A stretch of 64,000 nucleotides of DNA from an uncultured Bacteroides sp. (lineage in GTDB: Bacteria > Bacteroidota > Bacteroidia > Cytophagales > Cyclobacteriaceae). Below, piece after piece: positions 19,612-29,770 of this stretch. Position 1 is the first letter of the stretch. Each line of letters opens with the position of its first letter. Below the pieces are notes generated by a model. It was not told the origin of the DNA. It was given only the letters and a program-made list of their open reading frames with translations, and made no database searches. Where the stretch lies: NCBI GenBank assembly GCA_902168185.1, contig CABHOV010000042.1, forward strand, positions 49,405-113,404. The letters are read 5' to 3'. Made by a program: the position numbers and the translations under genes.

Positions 19612-22600
19612 TTAAAATGTTGCCCGGAGCGTTACAGCAAATCGTCTTGCGGAAGGCGTAGTGCTATATTCTATACCTTGTACATTTCGTGCACCGAACT
19701 GATTTGTTTCAGGGTCATAGTTCAAATCCTTTGGCATGTGCGGAGAGTAGTTCCACAGGTTGCGTCCTGTAACACCAAGCGTCACAGCACCGAAGGGTGT
19801 GCGTTGCAAAAGTGATTTCGGAAATGCATACGTAATAGAAGCTTCGCGTAGCCTGTACGTTGTAGCATCAAATACAGACCATTCATCGGCAGCATTCACG
19901 GCAAACGTTTCTCCAAAGAACAAGGAGTTCACTTCGATCATCGTCTGGTTTGGAATTTTGTTACCGGCATCATCGAGGTATGGCTGAAACGTTTCAGGGT
20001 CACCGTATACACCTTTGAGGATTGCATTACCTTCACGATCGGCCTGGTATGCCAGCACACCACGACCTAATACCGAGTTGGCCGTTGTTGAGAAGAGATC
20101 TCCTCCCTGGCGCAAATCCCACAATGCAGATATAGTAAGTCCTCTGAATGAAATCGTGTTTGTTATACCGAGTATAAAATCAGGATTCGGATTACCAATT
20201 AACTCCGGATCAAGTTTGCGTATATACTGTCCGTTGGATGGATCGATCAGCAAATTTCCTTCATCATCGCGTACATCTACAGTGCCCAGCAATTGTCCGT
20301 ATTGCTCACCAGGTCTGTGAACTGATATAACGGAACCTGTGAAGCCTGAACCAAATTGTATTTCACTTACACCATTACGAAGTTCGGTGATTGTGTTTTT
20401 GTTTTTCGTAAAGGATCCGAAGATTGTCCATGAAAGACCATTGCTCAAACGTACGGGAGTTACTTCTAAACCTAACTCTATACCTTTGTTTGATACAGTA
20501 CCGAAGTTTGTTAGCTGTGCTTGAAATCCTGTTTCTTCCGGAAGTGAAATCTGTGCAATCTGATCACTCGATTCCTTATCATAGTATGTAAAATTTAAAC
20601 CTATACGATCATTCCAAAGACGAAGATCAACACCTGCTTCTATTTCTCTTGTTCTTTCAGGTTTAAGATTAGGATCCGACAGCACAGCATTCTGTCCTGC
20701 AGTAGGTATAGTTGCACCGCTTGCAGGAGTAAACGGTCTGCCCGCAGCATTGCCTGTAACGTTATCATAATCATTCACTACATATACTGTACTCAGCAAA
20801 TAAGGACTTGTATCATTACCCACAGTAGCCCATCCACCGCGAAGCTTTATAGAGTTGACTAAACTAGATTCCAATCCTAATGCTTCGTTTAGAATAACAG
20901 AAGCGTTGATCGCGGGATAGAAAAAGCTTCTGTTCTGTACAGGCAGTGTTGATGTCCAATCATTGCGGCCTGTCATCGTGAGGAAAGCCCAGTCTTTATA
21001 GCCTAACGTTACATCACCATAAAATCCATAGAGTCTTCTGCGTGAGTAGCTTCCTCCATTTGGAGTAACATCGTTCGTGTTATCTATATCATCGATATTG
21101 AAAACAACATAGCCAACACCGTTTACAGACTGCGACTGACTTGTACGTTGATTTACGTTCCAGCCTACTAATGCGCGAATGTTCAGATTTTCATTGATAT
21201 CTTTTGTAGCCGTCACTACAAGATCAGAGTTGATTTCATCTGTCGTTACGTTTAACTCGGTGATGGTACCCAGTGGACTACCTGCACCGTTGGGACGTTG
21301 AAATTCCATTTGACGTTGTGAGAATGCATTCATACCGATACGGTAGGTAACATTCAACCAGTCTTTTACATCATACGATGCATTAAACGAAGCAACGAAG
21401 CGATCTACTTTTCCGCGTATACCTGAATTCTCTACAGACCAGTATGGATTATTTACCTGATCTCTTCCTACCATGAATTCACTTCCATTGTCTACTGGAT
21501 TTTGATAGGGTTGACCTTGCACATCCCAGTTACGTCCGAAATATAGTGTACGACCGAAAGCAGAAGGATCGCCAGATGTAGCACTCGGTGCTCCGCTGAG
21601 TACGCCGTTTTGCAATGAGCGTGTATAGGCCAGGTTGGCACCTACGATCAATCCATTCGCTAATGTAGTTTTACCACCGAGACTAAAATTATGTCTTAAA
21701 AATTCTGTCTCTGGTACAAAACCTTTTTGTTGTAATTGGGATAAGGTTACAGATACCGCTGATTTTTCATTTCCTCCAGAAATAGAAATAGAATTTTCAG
21801 CAATGCGACCTGTCTCAAAAAAATCTTTTACGTTGTTCGGATAAGCTCTATAAGGAACTTTCTTTCCATCAAAATTACTCATCCCGTTTCTTCCCGAGTA
21901 CCAGTGTTGTATTGAATCAAGCGAAGCATACGGACGTGTTCCTATAAAAGGCGCACCCCATGAACCATTCGCTTGTGCATAGGAAAAGTTAGAACCTGTT
22001 CCATATGTATTCTGATAATTGGGAAGGTTGGCAATTTTCTCAATGCCATACGTTCCGCTATAGGTAACTTCAAGTCCCTTCTTCGATGCAGATGCAGAAC
22101 CGGATTTTGTAGTAATGATGATGGCTCCATTAGCAGCACGAGAACCATACAACGCAGCGGCTGTAGCTCCCTTCAGAACTGTCATGGATTTAATATCATT
22201 CGGATCAAGATCCGAGATACGGCTTGAGAACGCTCCACCTGATGTAAGACCTCCGGTGTTCAAGTTCGTTCCTTCCGTTGTAACATAGTCGTTGTTATAG
22301 GGTATACCATCTACTACGAACAAGGGCTGATTGTTATTCAGCATGGAAGAGTTACCACGGATTGTAATACGTGTAGAACTTCCCGGTGCACCACTGGATG
22401 ATATAATATTTACACCGGGTACTTTACCGGTAAGCGCACGTAGCGGATCGGGTTCGGATACCTGCTGTACTTTATTACCACTTACGGTTTCAACAGAATA
22501 CCCTAATGCTTTTTTATCACGATCACCGGCTGCCGTTACGACAACTTCATCGAGTTGCCGAATGTCTTGCGACATAGGAAGATCAATGACCGAACGTTGC

Positions 22601-22857
22601 CCGATCTCTACTTCCTGTGTCATCAATCCGATGAATGAAAAAATCAATGTGCCTCCTGTAGCAGGTACGCTCAAGGTATATCCTCCGTTAGCGTCTGTTA
22701 CAGTACCCGTAGCAGTACCTTTAACAACTACGTTCACTCCAGGCAAGGGTGATCCGTCTTCCTGGGCTGTTACCTTACCGGTAACAGTTCGCTCTTGTGC
22801 CCATGCGACAGTAATGTGCAACAGACAACAGAAGCATGCTAGTAAAATCTTCCTCAT
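19612..22857 (-). CDS. SusC/RagA-family TonB-dependent outer membrane transporter
   Basis: Start 22857 yields MRKILLACFCCLLHITVAWAQ, a signal peptide; the longer frame adds a non-signal leader. A carboxypeptidase regulatory-like domain follows (TVTGKVTAQEDGSPLPGVNV), then the TonB box/plug (LDEVVVTAAGDRDKKALGYS, VDGIPYNNDY, IKSMTVLKGATAAALYGSRA) and a barrel ending RRFAVTLRATF. At about 1081 aa it is full length. It heads a three-gene operon with the SusD-like protein and a lipoprotein. The propeller kinase and regulator upstream face the same way and may control it. Confidence 0.95.
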   Translation of the reverse strand: MRKILLACFCCLLHITVAWAQERTVTGKVTAQEDGSPLPGVNVVVKGTATGTVTDANGGYTLSVPATGGTLIFSFIGLMTQEVEIGQRSVIDLPMSQDIRQLDEVVVTAAGDRDKKALGYSVETVSGNKVQQVSEPDPLRALTGKVPGVNIISSSGAPGSSTRITIRGNSSMLNNNQPLFVVDGIPYNNDYVTTEGTNLNTGGLTSGGAFSSRISDLDPNDIKSMTVLKGATAAALYGSRAANGAIIITTKSGSASASKKGLEVTYSGTYGIEKIANLPNYQNTYGTGSNFSYAQANGSWGAPFIGTRPYASLDSIQHWYSGRNGMSNFDGKKVPYRAYPNNVKDFFETGRIAENSISISGGNEKSAVSVTLSQLQQKGFVPETEFLRHNFSLGGKTTLANGLIVGANLAYTRSLQNGVLSGAPSATSGDPSAFGRTLYFGRNWDVQGQPYQNPVDNGSEFMVGRDQVNNPYWSVENSGIRGKVDRFVASFNASYDVKDWLNVTYRIGMNAFSQRQMEFQRPNGAGSPLGTITELNVTTDEINSDLVVTATKDINENLNIRALVGWNVNQRTSQSQSVNGVGYVVFNIDDIDNTNDVTPNGGSYSRRRLYGFYGDVTLGYKDWAFLTMTGRNDWTSTLPVQNRSFFYPAINASVILNEALGLESSLVNSIKLRGGWATVGNDTSPYLLSTVYVVNDYDNVTGNAAGRPFTPASGATIPTAGQNAVLSDPNLKPERTREIEAGVDLRLWNDRIGLNFTYYDKESSDQIAQISLPEETGFQAQLTNFGTVSNKGIELGLEVTPVRLSNGLSWTIFGSFTKNKNTITELRNGVSEIQFGSGFTGSVISVHRPGEQYGQLLGTVDVRDDEGNLLIDPSNGQYIRKLDPELIGNPNPDFILGITNTISFRGLTISALWDLRQGGDLFSTTANSVLGRGVLAYQADREGNAILKGVYGDPETFQPYLDDAGNKIPNQTMIEVNSLFFGETFAVNAADEWSVFDATTYRLREASITYAFPKSLLQRTPFGAVTLGVTGRNLWNYSPHMPKDLNYDPETNQFGARNVQGIEYSTTPSARRFAVTLRATF

Positions 22858-23257
22858 ACAAGTTGGGTTTGTTATAAAAATTAACTCCACCCCCAAAACA
22901 CAAACGGTAGTCAGGGATGTTATACCAAAAATCTCAAAAGCAAATCCCAAAAAAATGACGGATGAATCGGTATATTCAGAAGGTATATATAACGTACGGT
23001 GGGTTATATAAAATATTAAATCGCCTCACGGCATATATAAACGCATTGGTTGCGAGTGGTATATATACCGACAAACCGTGAAGCAAGTTGTATACAGAGC
23101 AGGTATAGTTGTTCAGACATAGATCAAATCACCGCACGCAGCAATCCGCGATCGTTGGGAGTTTAACAATACAAGCTACCTGTATTTCTAAGAAAAGATT
23201 ATGAGGGGTTGTCCTGAAAAATCATAGGACAGATTAAGTTCTCCTACGCTATAGGAC

Positions 23258-23284
23258 AAAAAAAAGCCCCTCCGTCTGAGGGGC
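23258..23284 (-). terminator. intrinsic terminator, possibly of a small RNA
   Basis: GCCCCTC (23266-23272) and GAGGGGC (23278-23284) pair around CGTCT. The plus-strand A8 before them becomes U8 on the minus strand. The nearest upstream minus gene already has its own terminator at 23436-23467. Confidence 0.75.
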
Positions 23285-23435
23285 CAATCCTTCTGAAATT
23301 TTTTTCATTAACCTAAACTTATGAAGAAATTTCTACTTGTATGAGGAAGGATTATGCCGTAAAGTTTAAATGTTGCACATTAAATTCTATCACCCAATAC
23401 GGTTGATTTTATATTATGTTTCAATCACAACAAAT

Positions 23436-23467
23436 AAAAAGTCCGATGTGTTAAAACACATCGGACT
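23436..23467 (-). terminator. terminator of the propeller kinase/regulator operon
   Basis: AGTCCGATGTGTT (23440-23452) and AACACATCGGACT (23455-23467) are exact complements, and the plus-strand A-rich run before them gives the minus-strand U tract. It lies about 50 nt past the regulator stop. Confidence 0.85.
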
Positions 23468-23519
23468 CTTAACGCGTCATGCCCCATTACCATCCCCCAT
23501 TATGAAGTTGATGTTATGG

Positions 23520-24152
23520 CTATATCAATTTTTCGAGGTTCGCTTTTGCGATCGCTTCAGATTTACTATTGACTTGCAACTTCGAGTAAATATTCTTGAT
23601 GTGCGTTTTTGCAGTCTCTTTGGAAATAAACAACTCCTCAGAAATCTGAGTATATGTTTTACCTTCTGATATGAGTTGAAGGATTTCTGTTTCTCGCTTT
23701 GTAAGCGGAGAATTTGGATTAACGTGAAAATTATCGATGACCATACGTGCTATACGGCTGCTCATAGGGGCGCCACCTTTTACAATTTCTTCCAATGCTG
23801 AAAGTAACTCCATATAGTTAGCACTCTTTGTTATATAGCCGGAAGCTCCGGCCTTGAGTGCCTCAAACACCAACTCGCTATCTTCATAAACGGTAACCAT
23901 CACGATGTCGGTATGCGGACTCTTGTCTTTAATTATTTTCGATCCCTGAATACCATTCATTCCCGGCAACTCTATATCCATCAATACGATCTCCGGTTTG
24001 TCACGGTTCAGATTATCAATGGCATCTTCACAGCTGCCATACGCATTTACTACCATGAACTTCTGCGAACTGTTCACGATGAGATTAAAGCTGTTGCGTA
24101 TTTCCTGATCGTCCTCTACGATCATGACACGCTTCTTAAAGGGCAAGGCCAT
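23520..24152 (-). CDS. NarL/LuxR-family response regulator
   Basis: A 210-aa regulator. The receiver domain has the acidic pocket VEDD (residues 12-15), phospho-acceptor Asp59 in VLMDIELPG and a conserved KS near residue 110. The C-terminal LuxR helix-turn-helix (LTKRETEILQLISEGKTYTQ, SKETAKTHIKNIYSKL) binds DNA. Its start overlaps the end of the propeller kinase gene by 17 nt, so kinase and regulator are translationally linked and form a cognate pair. Confidence 0.94.
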   Translation of the reverse strand: MALPFKKRVMIVEDDQEIRNSFNLIVNSSQKFMVVNAYGSCEDAIDNLNRDKPEIVLMDIELPGMNGIQGSKIIKDKSPHTDIVMVTVYEDSELVFEALKAGASGYITKSANYMELLSALEEIVKGGAPMSSRIARMVIDNFHVNPNSPLTKRETEILQLISEGKTYTQISEELFISKETAKTHIKNIYSKLQVNSKSEAIAKANLEKLI

Positions 24153-27090
24153 ATTTGAGCGTTTTAGTTAGTTTGAAGTTTAAGGTAATTTTCGTTCCGT
24201 GATGTTTCACACTCGTTATACGTAAAACACCATGAACTCTATCGGCCCTTTCACGAATATTTTGAAGACCATTCGATTTTTCTATGTCACCGGTCAAAAA
24301 ACCTATACCATCGTCTTCAAAACTCATTTCAAAACCATCGGGTTCACTGCGCTTTAACATCAACGCCACATTTTTAGCTTCCGAATATTTAAAGGCATTC
24401 GTCATCGCTTCTTTGAAAATCAGATTTGCCTCACGACTGAAACCATACGGAAGCTTGATCTTATCTTTCACTTCATTGAAGGCTCTGAACTGAATGTTTT
24501 TCTCTTCAAAAAGTTTTTCAGCAAAATCACGGATGTGTAAAAAGAGTTTGGACAGTTCATCGTTCACAGGATCTATCGACCAGATAAAATCGCGTGTACC
24601 TGTATATAGATACTTGGCAGAATCTTCCACTTTGGTATATAGATCACTGCTGCCATTACCCGTACCGTTGCCGTTCAGCTTCAGCAGGCTGATGTAGTTA
24701 ATAATCCGCGTAAGCTGGTTTCCCATCTCATCATGAAAGTCACGGGCGATTTCTTTACGAAGTGTTTCCTGCTCTTTCACGCGAATGCGTTCCATCATTA
24801 ACATCTTGTTAACTTTTTGTCGCACGCGCAGATATAGTATCAACGTGATTATACCGGCTATGAGAATGATCAAGCCGACTATAAATGCTGCGGTTTGGTA
24901 AAACGGTGTCTTTATGGAAAATGAATACGCAATCTTTTTATAACTCCAGCTTCCTTGTTTATCTGTACTCATTACATGGAATACATAGTTACCGGGTGGC
25001 AGGTTGCTATAGGTTACTTCGGACATCGAGGAAGGTTGCGACCACTTCTTATCAAAGTTCTCCATATAGTACTTAAACTTCACCGATTTAGGATAACGCT
25101 TATCAACACGGTTAAAGTAAAATGTAATATGATTTTTATCGGGAGGAAGCTTCGGGTCTACCGGGATTTTAAAAAAGCCATCAACTGTGTCAGCATATAA
25201 ACGCGGATCGTATTCACCATAAAATACCCGAATATCCGTAAGGTGAAGATCAAACGATCTGCTGGGGTCATCACTCAGGTCATTAAATTCATACAAGCCG
25301 TCTACCAATCCAAAGTATTTACTTTCAGGCGTGAGTTCAAATGCATTCAGGTTGGTCTCTACACCGGTAAGTCCATTGTCATAGCCATAGTATAGATTCT
25401 CCTCCATCTCAAGTTTGCGGTCGAGCTTTACACGGTTAATACCTTTCTCTGTACCAATCCAGAGATTGCGCTTTTCATCTTCTGCAGCAAAGTATATAAA
25501 GTCAGATGCGAGTCCCTCCTGCGTAGTAATAAATTTTGAAGCACGGCTCTTCGGATTATAAATTACTACACCGGCTCCACCTGTGCCCAATGTCAATAAG
25601 GAATCCTGGTAAGGAAGTATACTTATAATAGATGTATTCCGAAGTCCGCGTACCTGCACCAACTCTATCTGTCCATCGCGTATGGTTTGAACATTCAAAT
25701 CCGTTGCCAGGAACAGTGACTTATATCTTTTGGAGTAATGCAGATGCCAGATGCCATTGTTCAGTAGCCCATTCGTTGTATTGTAATTATGAAACGACTT
25801 ACCATCGTAACGTGAAAGTCCGTTCGCAGTACCCACCCACATCACACCTTGCTCATCGAACTCAATAGCCGAAACCAGGTTTCCTGCCAGGCCCTCTTCA
25901 CGGGTATACCAAACGAATATATTTCTCGCTTCATCATACCGTCCTAATCCATAGTTCGTACCAACCCAAATGGTGCCATCGGGTCCCTCTTTTACTACAC
26001 CTATGTTATTACGATAGGATTCATGTGCATCTACGAAGGAATTAATCTTCCCATCCTTAATTCTCCAAAGCCCTTTGTTTAATGTACCAAGCCATTTGGC
26101 TCCTTTTCGATCGCTCAGGATAGCCATTACACCCCGAAGCTTTTCAGAGCTGCAACGATTAAAATCCTGTATGAAGTATTTATATAGTCCACGCCCGTCA
26201 GAAGCAAACCACACATTGCCTTCCGAATCTTTCACCACCTGAAGAACACTAACATCCTTTAATATAGTGTCGCGTTTAATTTCATTGGCGTGAACCGTTT
26301 CCCGGAACAGATTTGCACCATCACGCGTCCAGAAAACATTTTCCTTCTCATCATATGAAAGAATCATGTGCTTGATAGGAAGTGACAACGGTTCGATCTT
26401 CTTTTCTTTATAGTTTACAATCGAATATCCTTCTGAAGTGCGAAGTGCTATATTTCCTTTATATACAAACGGAAAATATATCTTACCAAACTTCTCATCC
26501 GGTTCAAACGAAAAAGTCTCTTTTAACGTCTTGATCCGAAATGATCCATCGTCCATAATAAAACATTGAACACCATCCAGTGTTTGCAACGATCGCCATA
26601 TCTGCTTCTCTCCTTTTAATGTTGGTTTACCCCATGAGTATAGGGAGTCAAGGTATATTTTGCCGATAGCACCATCGCTGGATATAAAGAAGATAGAATC
26701 ACCCTGCTCGAATACTCTTCGGTACATAGCGTTTGGTGTTCTCTTATTTTGAAAGCGCTTAAACGTATGGCCATTAAACCGTGTTATACCGTGGGCATGA
26801 AGGATCCATAAATTCTGATCGTGATCGAATAAAAGCGAAGAGATGTTATTGGAAAATAAACCGTCTTTAGTAGTATATACTTTAAACTCTTTCCCGTCAA
26901 ACCGGGCCAGTCCACCACCTTGTGTAGCGATCCAAAGATAGCCGTTATCATCTTCTACTACGGACGTTACCTGTGACTGAGGCAGGCCGTCTACTGCGGT
27001 ATAATTGCGCGTTGTGTACAGGAAATTCTGAGCCGCACCTGCTTCTGCGAAAAAGAGGAGAACAAGGCTCAAAAAAATATGCGGTCTCAT
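24136..27090 (-). CDS. two-component regulator propeller / Y_Y_Y / HisKA_3 sensor kinase
   Basis: Start 27090 gives MRPHIFLSLVLLFFAEAGAAQ, a signal peptide. About 600 residues of periplasmic Reg_prop blades follow (VVEDDNGYLWIATQGGGLAR, IEFDEQGVMWVGTANGLSRY), then a Y_Y_Y immunoglobulin-like domain (VTYSNLPPGNYVFHVMSTDK), a membrane helix (AAFIVGLIILIAGIITLILYL), a HisKA_3 box with the acceptor His in EIARDFHDEMGNQLTR, and an HATPase domain (KEAMTNAFKYSEA, DDGIGF). Unlike classical hybrid two-component systems the receiver and DNA-binding parts are a separate protein, encoded next. Such systems commonly sense glycan fragments and control nearby SusCD genes. Confidence 0.94.
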   Translation of the reverse strand: MRPHIFLSLVLLFFAEAGAAQNFLYTTRNYTAVDGLPQSQVTSVVEDDNGYLWIATQGGGLARFDGKEFKVYTTKDGLFSNNISSLLFDHDQNLWILHAHGITRFNGHTFKRFQNKRTPNAMYRRVFEQGDSIFFISSDGAIGKIYLDSLYSWGKPTLKGEKQIWRSLQTLDGVQCFIMDDGSFRIKTLKETFSFEPDEKFGKIYFPFVYKGNIALRTSEGYSIVNYKEKKIEPLSLPIKHMILSYDEKENVFWTRDGANLFRETVHANEIKRDTILKDVSVLQVVKDSEGNVWFASDGRGLYKYFIQDFNRCSSEKLRGVMAILSDRKGAKWLGTLNKGLWRIKDGKINSFVDAHESYRNNIGVVKEGPDGTIWVGTNYGLGRYDEARNIFVWYTREEGLAGNLVSAIEFDEQGVMWVGTANGLSRYDGKSFHNYNTTNGLLNNGIWHLHYSKRYKSLFLATDLNVQTIRDGQIELVQVRGLRNTSIISILPYQDSLLTLGTGGAGVVIYNPKSRASKFITTQEGLASDFIYFAAEDEKRNLWIGTEKGINRVKLDRKLEMEENLYYGYDNGLTGVETNLNAFELTPESKYFGLVDGLYEFNDLSDDPSRSFDLHLTDIRVFYGEYDPRLYADTVDGFFKIPVDPKLPPDKNHITFYFNRVDKRYPKSVKFKYYMENFDKKWSQPSSMSEVTYSNLPPGNYVFHVMSTDKQGSWSYKKIAYSFSIKTPFYQTAAFIVGLIILIAGIITLILYLRVRQKVNKMLMMERIRVKEQETLRKEIARDFHDEMGNQLTRIINYISLLKLNGNGTGNGSSDLYTKVEDSAKYLYTGTRDFIWSIDPVNDELSKLFLHIRDFAEKLFEEKNIQFRAFNEVKDKIKLPYGFSREANLIFKEAMTNAFKYSEAKNVALMLKRSEPDGFEMSFEDDGIGFLTGDIEKSNGLQNIRERADRVHGVLRITSVKHHGTKITLNFKLTKTLKYGLAL

Positions 27091-27243
27091 ACAAATATTC
27101 GTACAAAGAAAGCCGATCTGAAATAAACTCTTGTCACGCATAGTTCGGTATTTAACTTTTTATGCGGCCGTTCACAAAATATTCTGACCGGCTGCAACCC
27201 TACCATCCTAAATTAGGTCTTAGCAAGGTAACCCACGAAATCA

Positions 27244-29622
27244 ATGATCAAAAACTACTTTCTTATTGCCATTCGCAGCCTCCGTAAGCATTTGTCGTAT
27301 TCTGCTATTAACATATTTGGACTGAGCCTGGGATTGGCCACTTGCATTTTGTTGGTAACGTGGATTCGACATGAACTAAGCTACGATAAGTTCCACGAAA
27401 AGGCTGACCGCATTTACAGGGCTTCCCTGGAATATAGTTTCGGTGGCCATACTTCCAAAACTTCAGTTTCACCCACTGCCTTGCTTCCTGCTGCACAAAA
27501 GAATTTTGCTGAAGTTGAAAGCGGTGTGCGACTCTATAATCCATCTGCTTCCAATGGATTTGTCATTCGCCAGGATGACAAGCTTTTTCAGGAAAGAAAA
27601 TTCTATTATGCCGACAGTACATTCTTCAAAGTATTTTCATTCTCTCTGGTAAAGGGTAATCCTGACAAAGCTTTAACAGAGCCGAACTCCGTTGTATTAA
27701 CGAGATCGATGGCCAAAAAATATTTCGACAGCGAAGATGTTATCGGCAAAACCATTGAGGTGGGTAACAAAGGAGACTATATCATTACAGGACTCGTGGA
27801 GGATGCACCGTCCAACACATTATTACAATTTGACTTTATCGGTTCATTCTCATCACTCGCAGCGTCCAAAGAAACAAGCTGGTGGAGTGCTAATTATGAA
27901 ACCTATATGTTGCTGACAGCAGGTGCAGACGTCTCTGCATTGACTCATAAAACGAATGAACTGGTAAAACAAGAAGTTGCCTCGGAGCTAACAAATCCCG
28001 GTGATTATGTGAAGTATAATTTTTACCCTATGGGAGATGTATACTTGAAGTCAGGTATGGCCAGCGACATTCAGTATGTATATATATTTGGCTCCATTGC
28101 TTTACTGGTGCTGATTATAGCCTGCATCAACTATATTAATCTGGCTACTGCACGTGCTGCAGATCGGGCAAAAGAAGTTGGTATTCGTAAAGTAGTAGGC
28201 GCGTTGCGTAATCAGCTATTTATGCAATTCATTAGCGAATCCGCTATTCTGACTTTTATTGCATTGATCTTTTCTTTCCTGCTGGCGAAAATAGCGTTGC
28301 CTCTTTTTAACCAAGTTACCGGCAAACAATTTGACTCCGGTGCATTTATCAATTCAGAATTTATACTTATATCAATTATAGCATCGGTCGTTATCGCCCT
28401 GCTGGCAGGCGCATACCCTGCCTTTGCCATTACTGCATTTAACCCTGCACGTGTATTGAAAGGTAACTTCAAAACTTCAGGCAAGGGTATATGGTTACGC
28501 CAAAGTCTGGTGGTGGTCCAATTCAGTATATCTATTATACTCATCGTTGGAACGATCGTAGTGTTGCAGCAACTCTCATTTATACAGAATAAAAAACTGG
28601 GCTATAGCAAAGAAAATGTAGTGATTATGTCGCTGGATGCAAAAACCGCAGCGGTATATAACGAATTTAGAACAGAGATTCTTCGCAGTGGTATTGCTTC
28701 ACATGTAGCGCGTGCTATAGAATCGCCTACAAAGATTGATGGTGGCTATTCGGTTATGTTGCCTGGTGATGCGAATGAAATCGGGATGATCGTTACTGCC
28801 AATGCAGTTGATCCTGATTTTATACCTGCCCTGAATATAAAACTTGTAGCGGGTAGAAATTTCACGGAGAATGACTATATAAAAATGAGAACCGATACCA
28901 TCACTTCATTTGTTTTGAATGAATCGGCTATACGTGATTTAGGACTAGCAGTTGAAACAGCAGTCGGCACAACGATCGATATGAATGGGCGTCATGGCGA
29001 AATTGTAGGTGTTTCGGAAGACTTTCACTTTGCTCCGCTCAAGCAAAAAATTGAACCGCTCGTTCTCTTTACAGAAGAATACCAGTTTAGTACCATCTTC
29101 ATAAAATTGAAAGAAGGAAACACCACAGAGTTGCTTGCAAAATTAAAATCGATCTGCAATACGGTTACACCACACAGACCTTTCGACTATACTTTCCTAG
29201 ACGAAGAATATGCTGCCATGTATAAAAATGAAGAGCGCATGAGCCAGATCAGCACCACGTTTGCCACCTTAACAATTCTTATCGCATGCCTTGGTCTGTT
29301 TGGACTGGTATCATTTTCTGCTGCGCAGAAAACAAAAGAGATCGGCATCCGAAAAGTCTTGGGTGCTACTGCTTCAAGCATAGTGTTGCTCATCACAAAA
29401 GATTTTACGAGACTGGTTATTATTTCCATCATCATCGCATTGCCATTGGCGTACTGGATCATGTATCAATGGCTAAATGACTTTGCCTATAAAACTGAAA
29501 TTGGGGTGTGGCCTTTGTTACTGGCAGCGGGCCTTTCAATTGTTATTGCCTTTGGAACCGCCAGCTTCCAGGCAATAAAAGCTGCGCTGATCAACCCTGT
29601 GGATACTTTGCGAAGCGAATAA
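27244..29622 (+). CDS. FtsX/MacB-type ABC transporter permease
   Basis: A 792-aa double permease. MIKNYFLIAIRSLRKHLSYS, followed by the first membrane helix and a MacB-type periplasmic domain, is the standard start of Bacteroidota FtsX-like permeases. FtsX domains lie in the middle (YVYIFGSIALLVLIIACINYI... AADRAKEVGIRKVVGA) and at the C-terminus (TLTILIACLGLFGLVSFSAA... KEIGIRKVLGA), ending NPVDTLRSE. No ATPase gene is adjacent, so the nucleotide-binding subunit is encoded elsewhere. The substrate is unknown; such permeases export peptides or drugs or move lipoproteins. Confidence 0.92.
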   Translation: MIKNYFLIAIRSLRKHLSYSAINIFGLSLGLATCILLVTWIRHELSYDKFHEKADRIYRASLEYSFGGHTSKTSVSPTALLPAAQKNFAEVESGVRLYNPSASNGFVIRQDDKLFQERKFYYADSTFFKVFSFSLVKGNPDKALTEPNSVVLTRSMAKKYFDSEDVIGKTIEVGNKGDYIITGLVEDAPSNTLLQFDFIGSFSSLAASKETSWWSANYETYMLLTAGADVSALTHKTNELVKQEVASELTNPGDYVKYNFYPMGDVYLKSGMASDIQYVYIFGSIALLVLIIACINYINLATARAADRAKEVGIRKVVGALRNQLFMQFISESAILTFIALIFSFLLAKIALPLFNQVTGKQFDSGAFINSEFILISIIASVVIALLAGAYPAFAITAFNPARVLKGNFKTSGKGIWLRQSLVVVQFSISIILIVGTIVVLQQLSFIQNKKLGYSKENVVIMSLDAKTAAVYNEFRTEILRSGIASHVARAIESPTKIDGGYSVMLPGDANEIGMIVTANAVDPDFIPALNIKLVAGRNFTENDYIKMRTDTITSFVLNESAIRDLGLAVETAVGTTIDMNGRHGEIVGVSEDFHFAPLKQKIEPLVLFTEEYQFSTIFIKLKEGNTTELLAKLKSICNTVTPHRPFDYTFLDEEYAAMYKNEERMSQISTTFATLTILIACLGLFGLVSFSAAQKTKEIGIRKVLGATASSIVLLITKDFTRLVIISIIIALPLAYWIMYQWLNDFAYKTEIGVWPLLLAAGLSIVIAFGTASFQAIKAALINPVDTLRSE

Positions 29623-29645
29623 TGCTTTAAAATCCATCGCTGATA

Positions 29646-29687
29646 AGTCTATGGACCATAGTGTGATATCGCTATAGTTCATAGACT
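29646..29687 (+). terminator. hairpin after the permease gene
   Basis: AGTCTATG (29646-29653) and CATAGACT (29680-29687) are perfect complements, with an inner ATAG/CTAT pairing. There is no T run after it, so it may be a weak terminator or an element in the leader of the sigma-factor gene. Confidence 0.4.
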
Positions 29688-29770
29688 ATATGCGGCGTTT
29701 CCCCGTTATTATTTCCAATGACTTGTGACTTTGCATAATCCTTCGGATTATAGTACTGTAGTTGCAGCGC

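Larger units (their letters stand above)
22858..23519. other. long intergenic region upstream of susC
   Basis: There is no credible gene here. It holds a perfect palindrome GGTATATATACC (23058-23069) amid other TATATA runs, and two minus-strand terminator hairpins (23258-23284 and 23436-23467). The stretch between the two hairpins can fold by itself (AATCCTTC pairing with GAAGGATT), so it may encode a small RNA on the minus strand. Confidence 0.5.

Noticed and set aside
23186..23305. 39-codon minus-strand frame starting MKKISEGLAPQTEG
   Set aside because: It runs straight through a strong terminator hairpin, so it would not be expressed as a full message.
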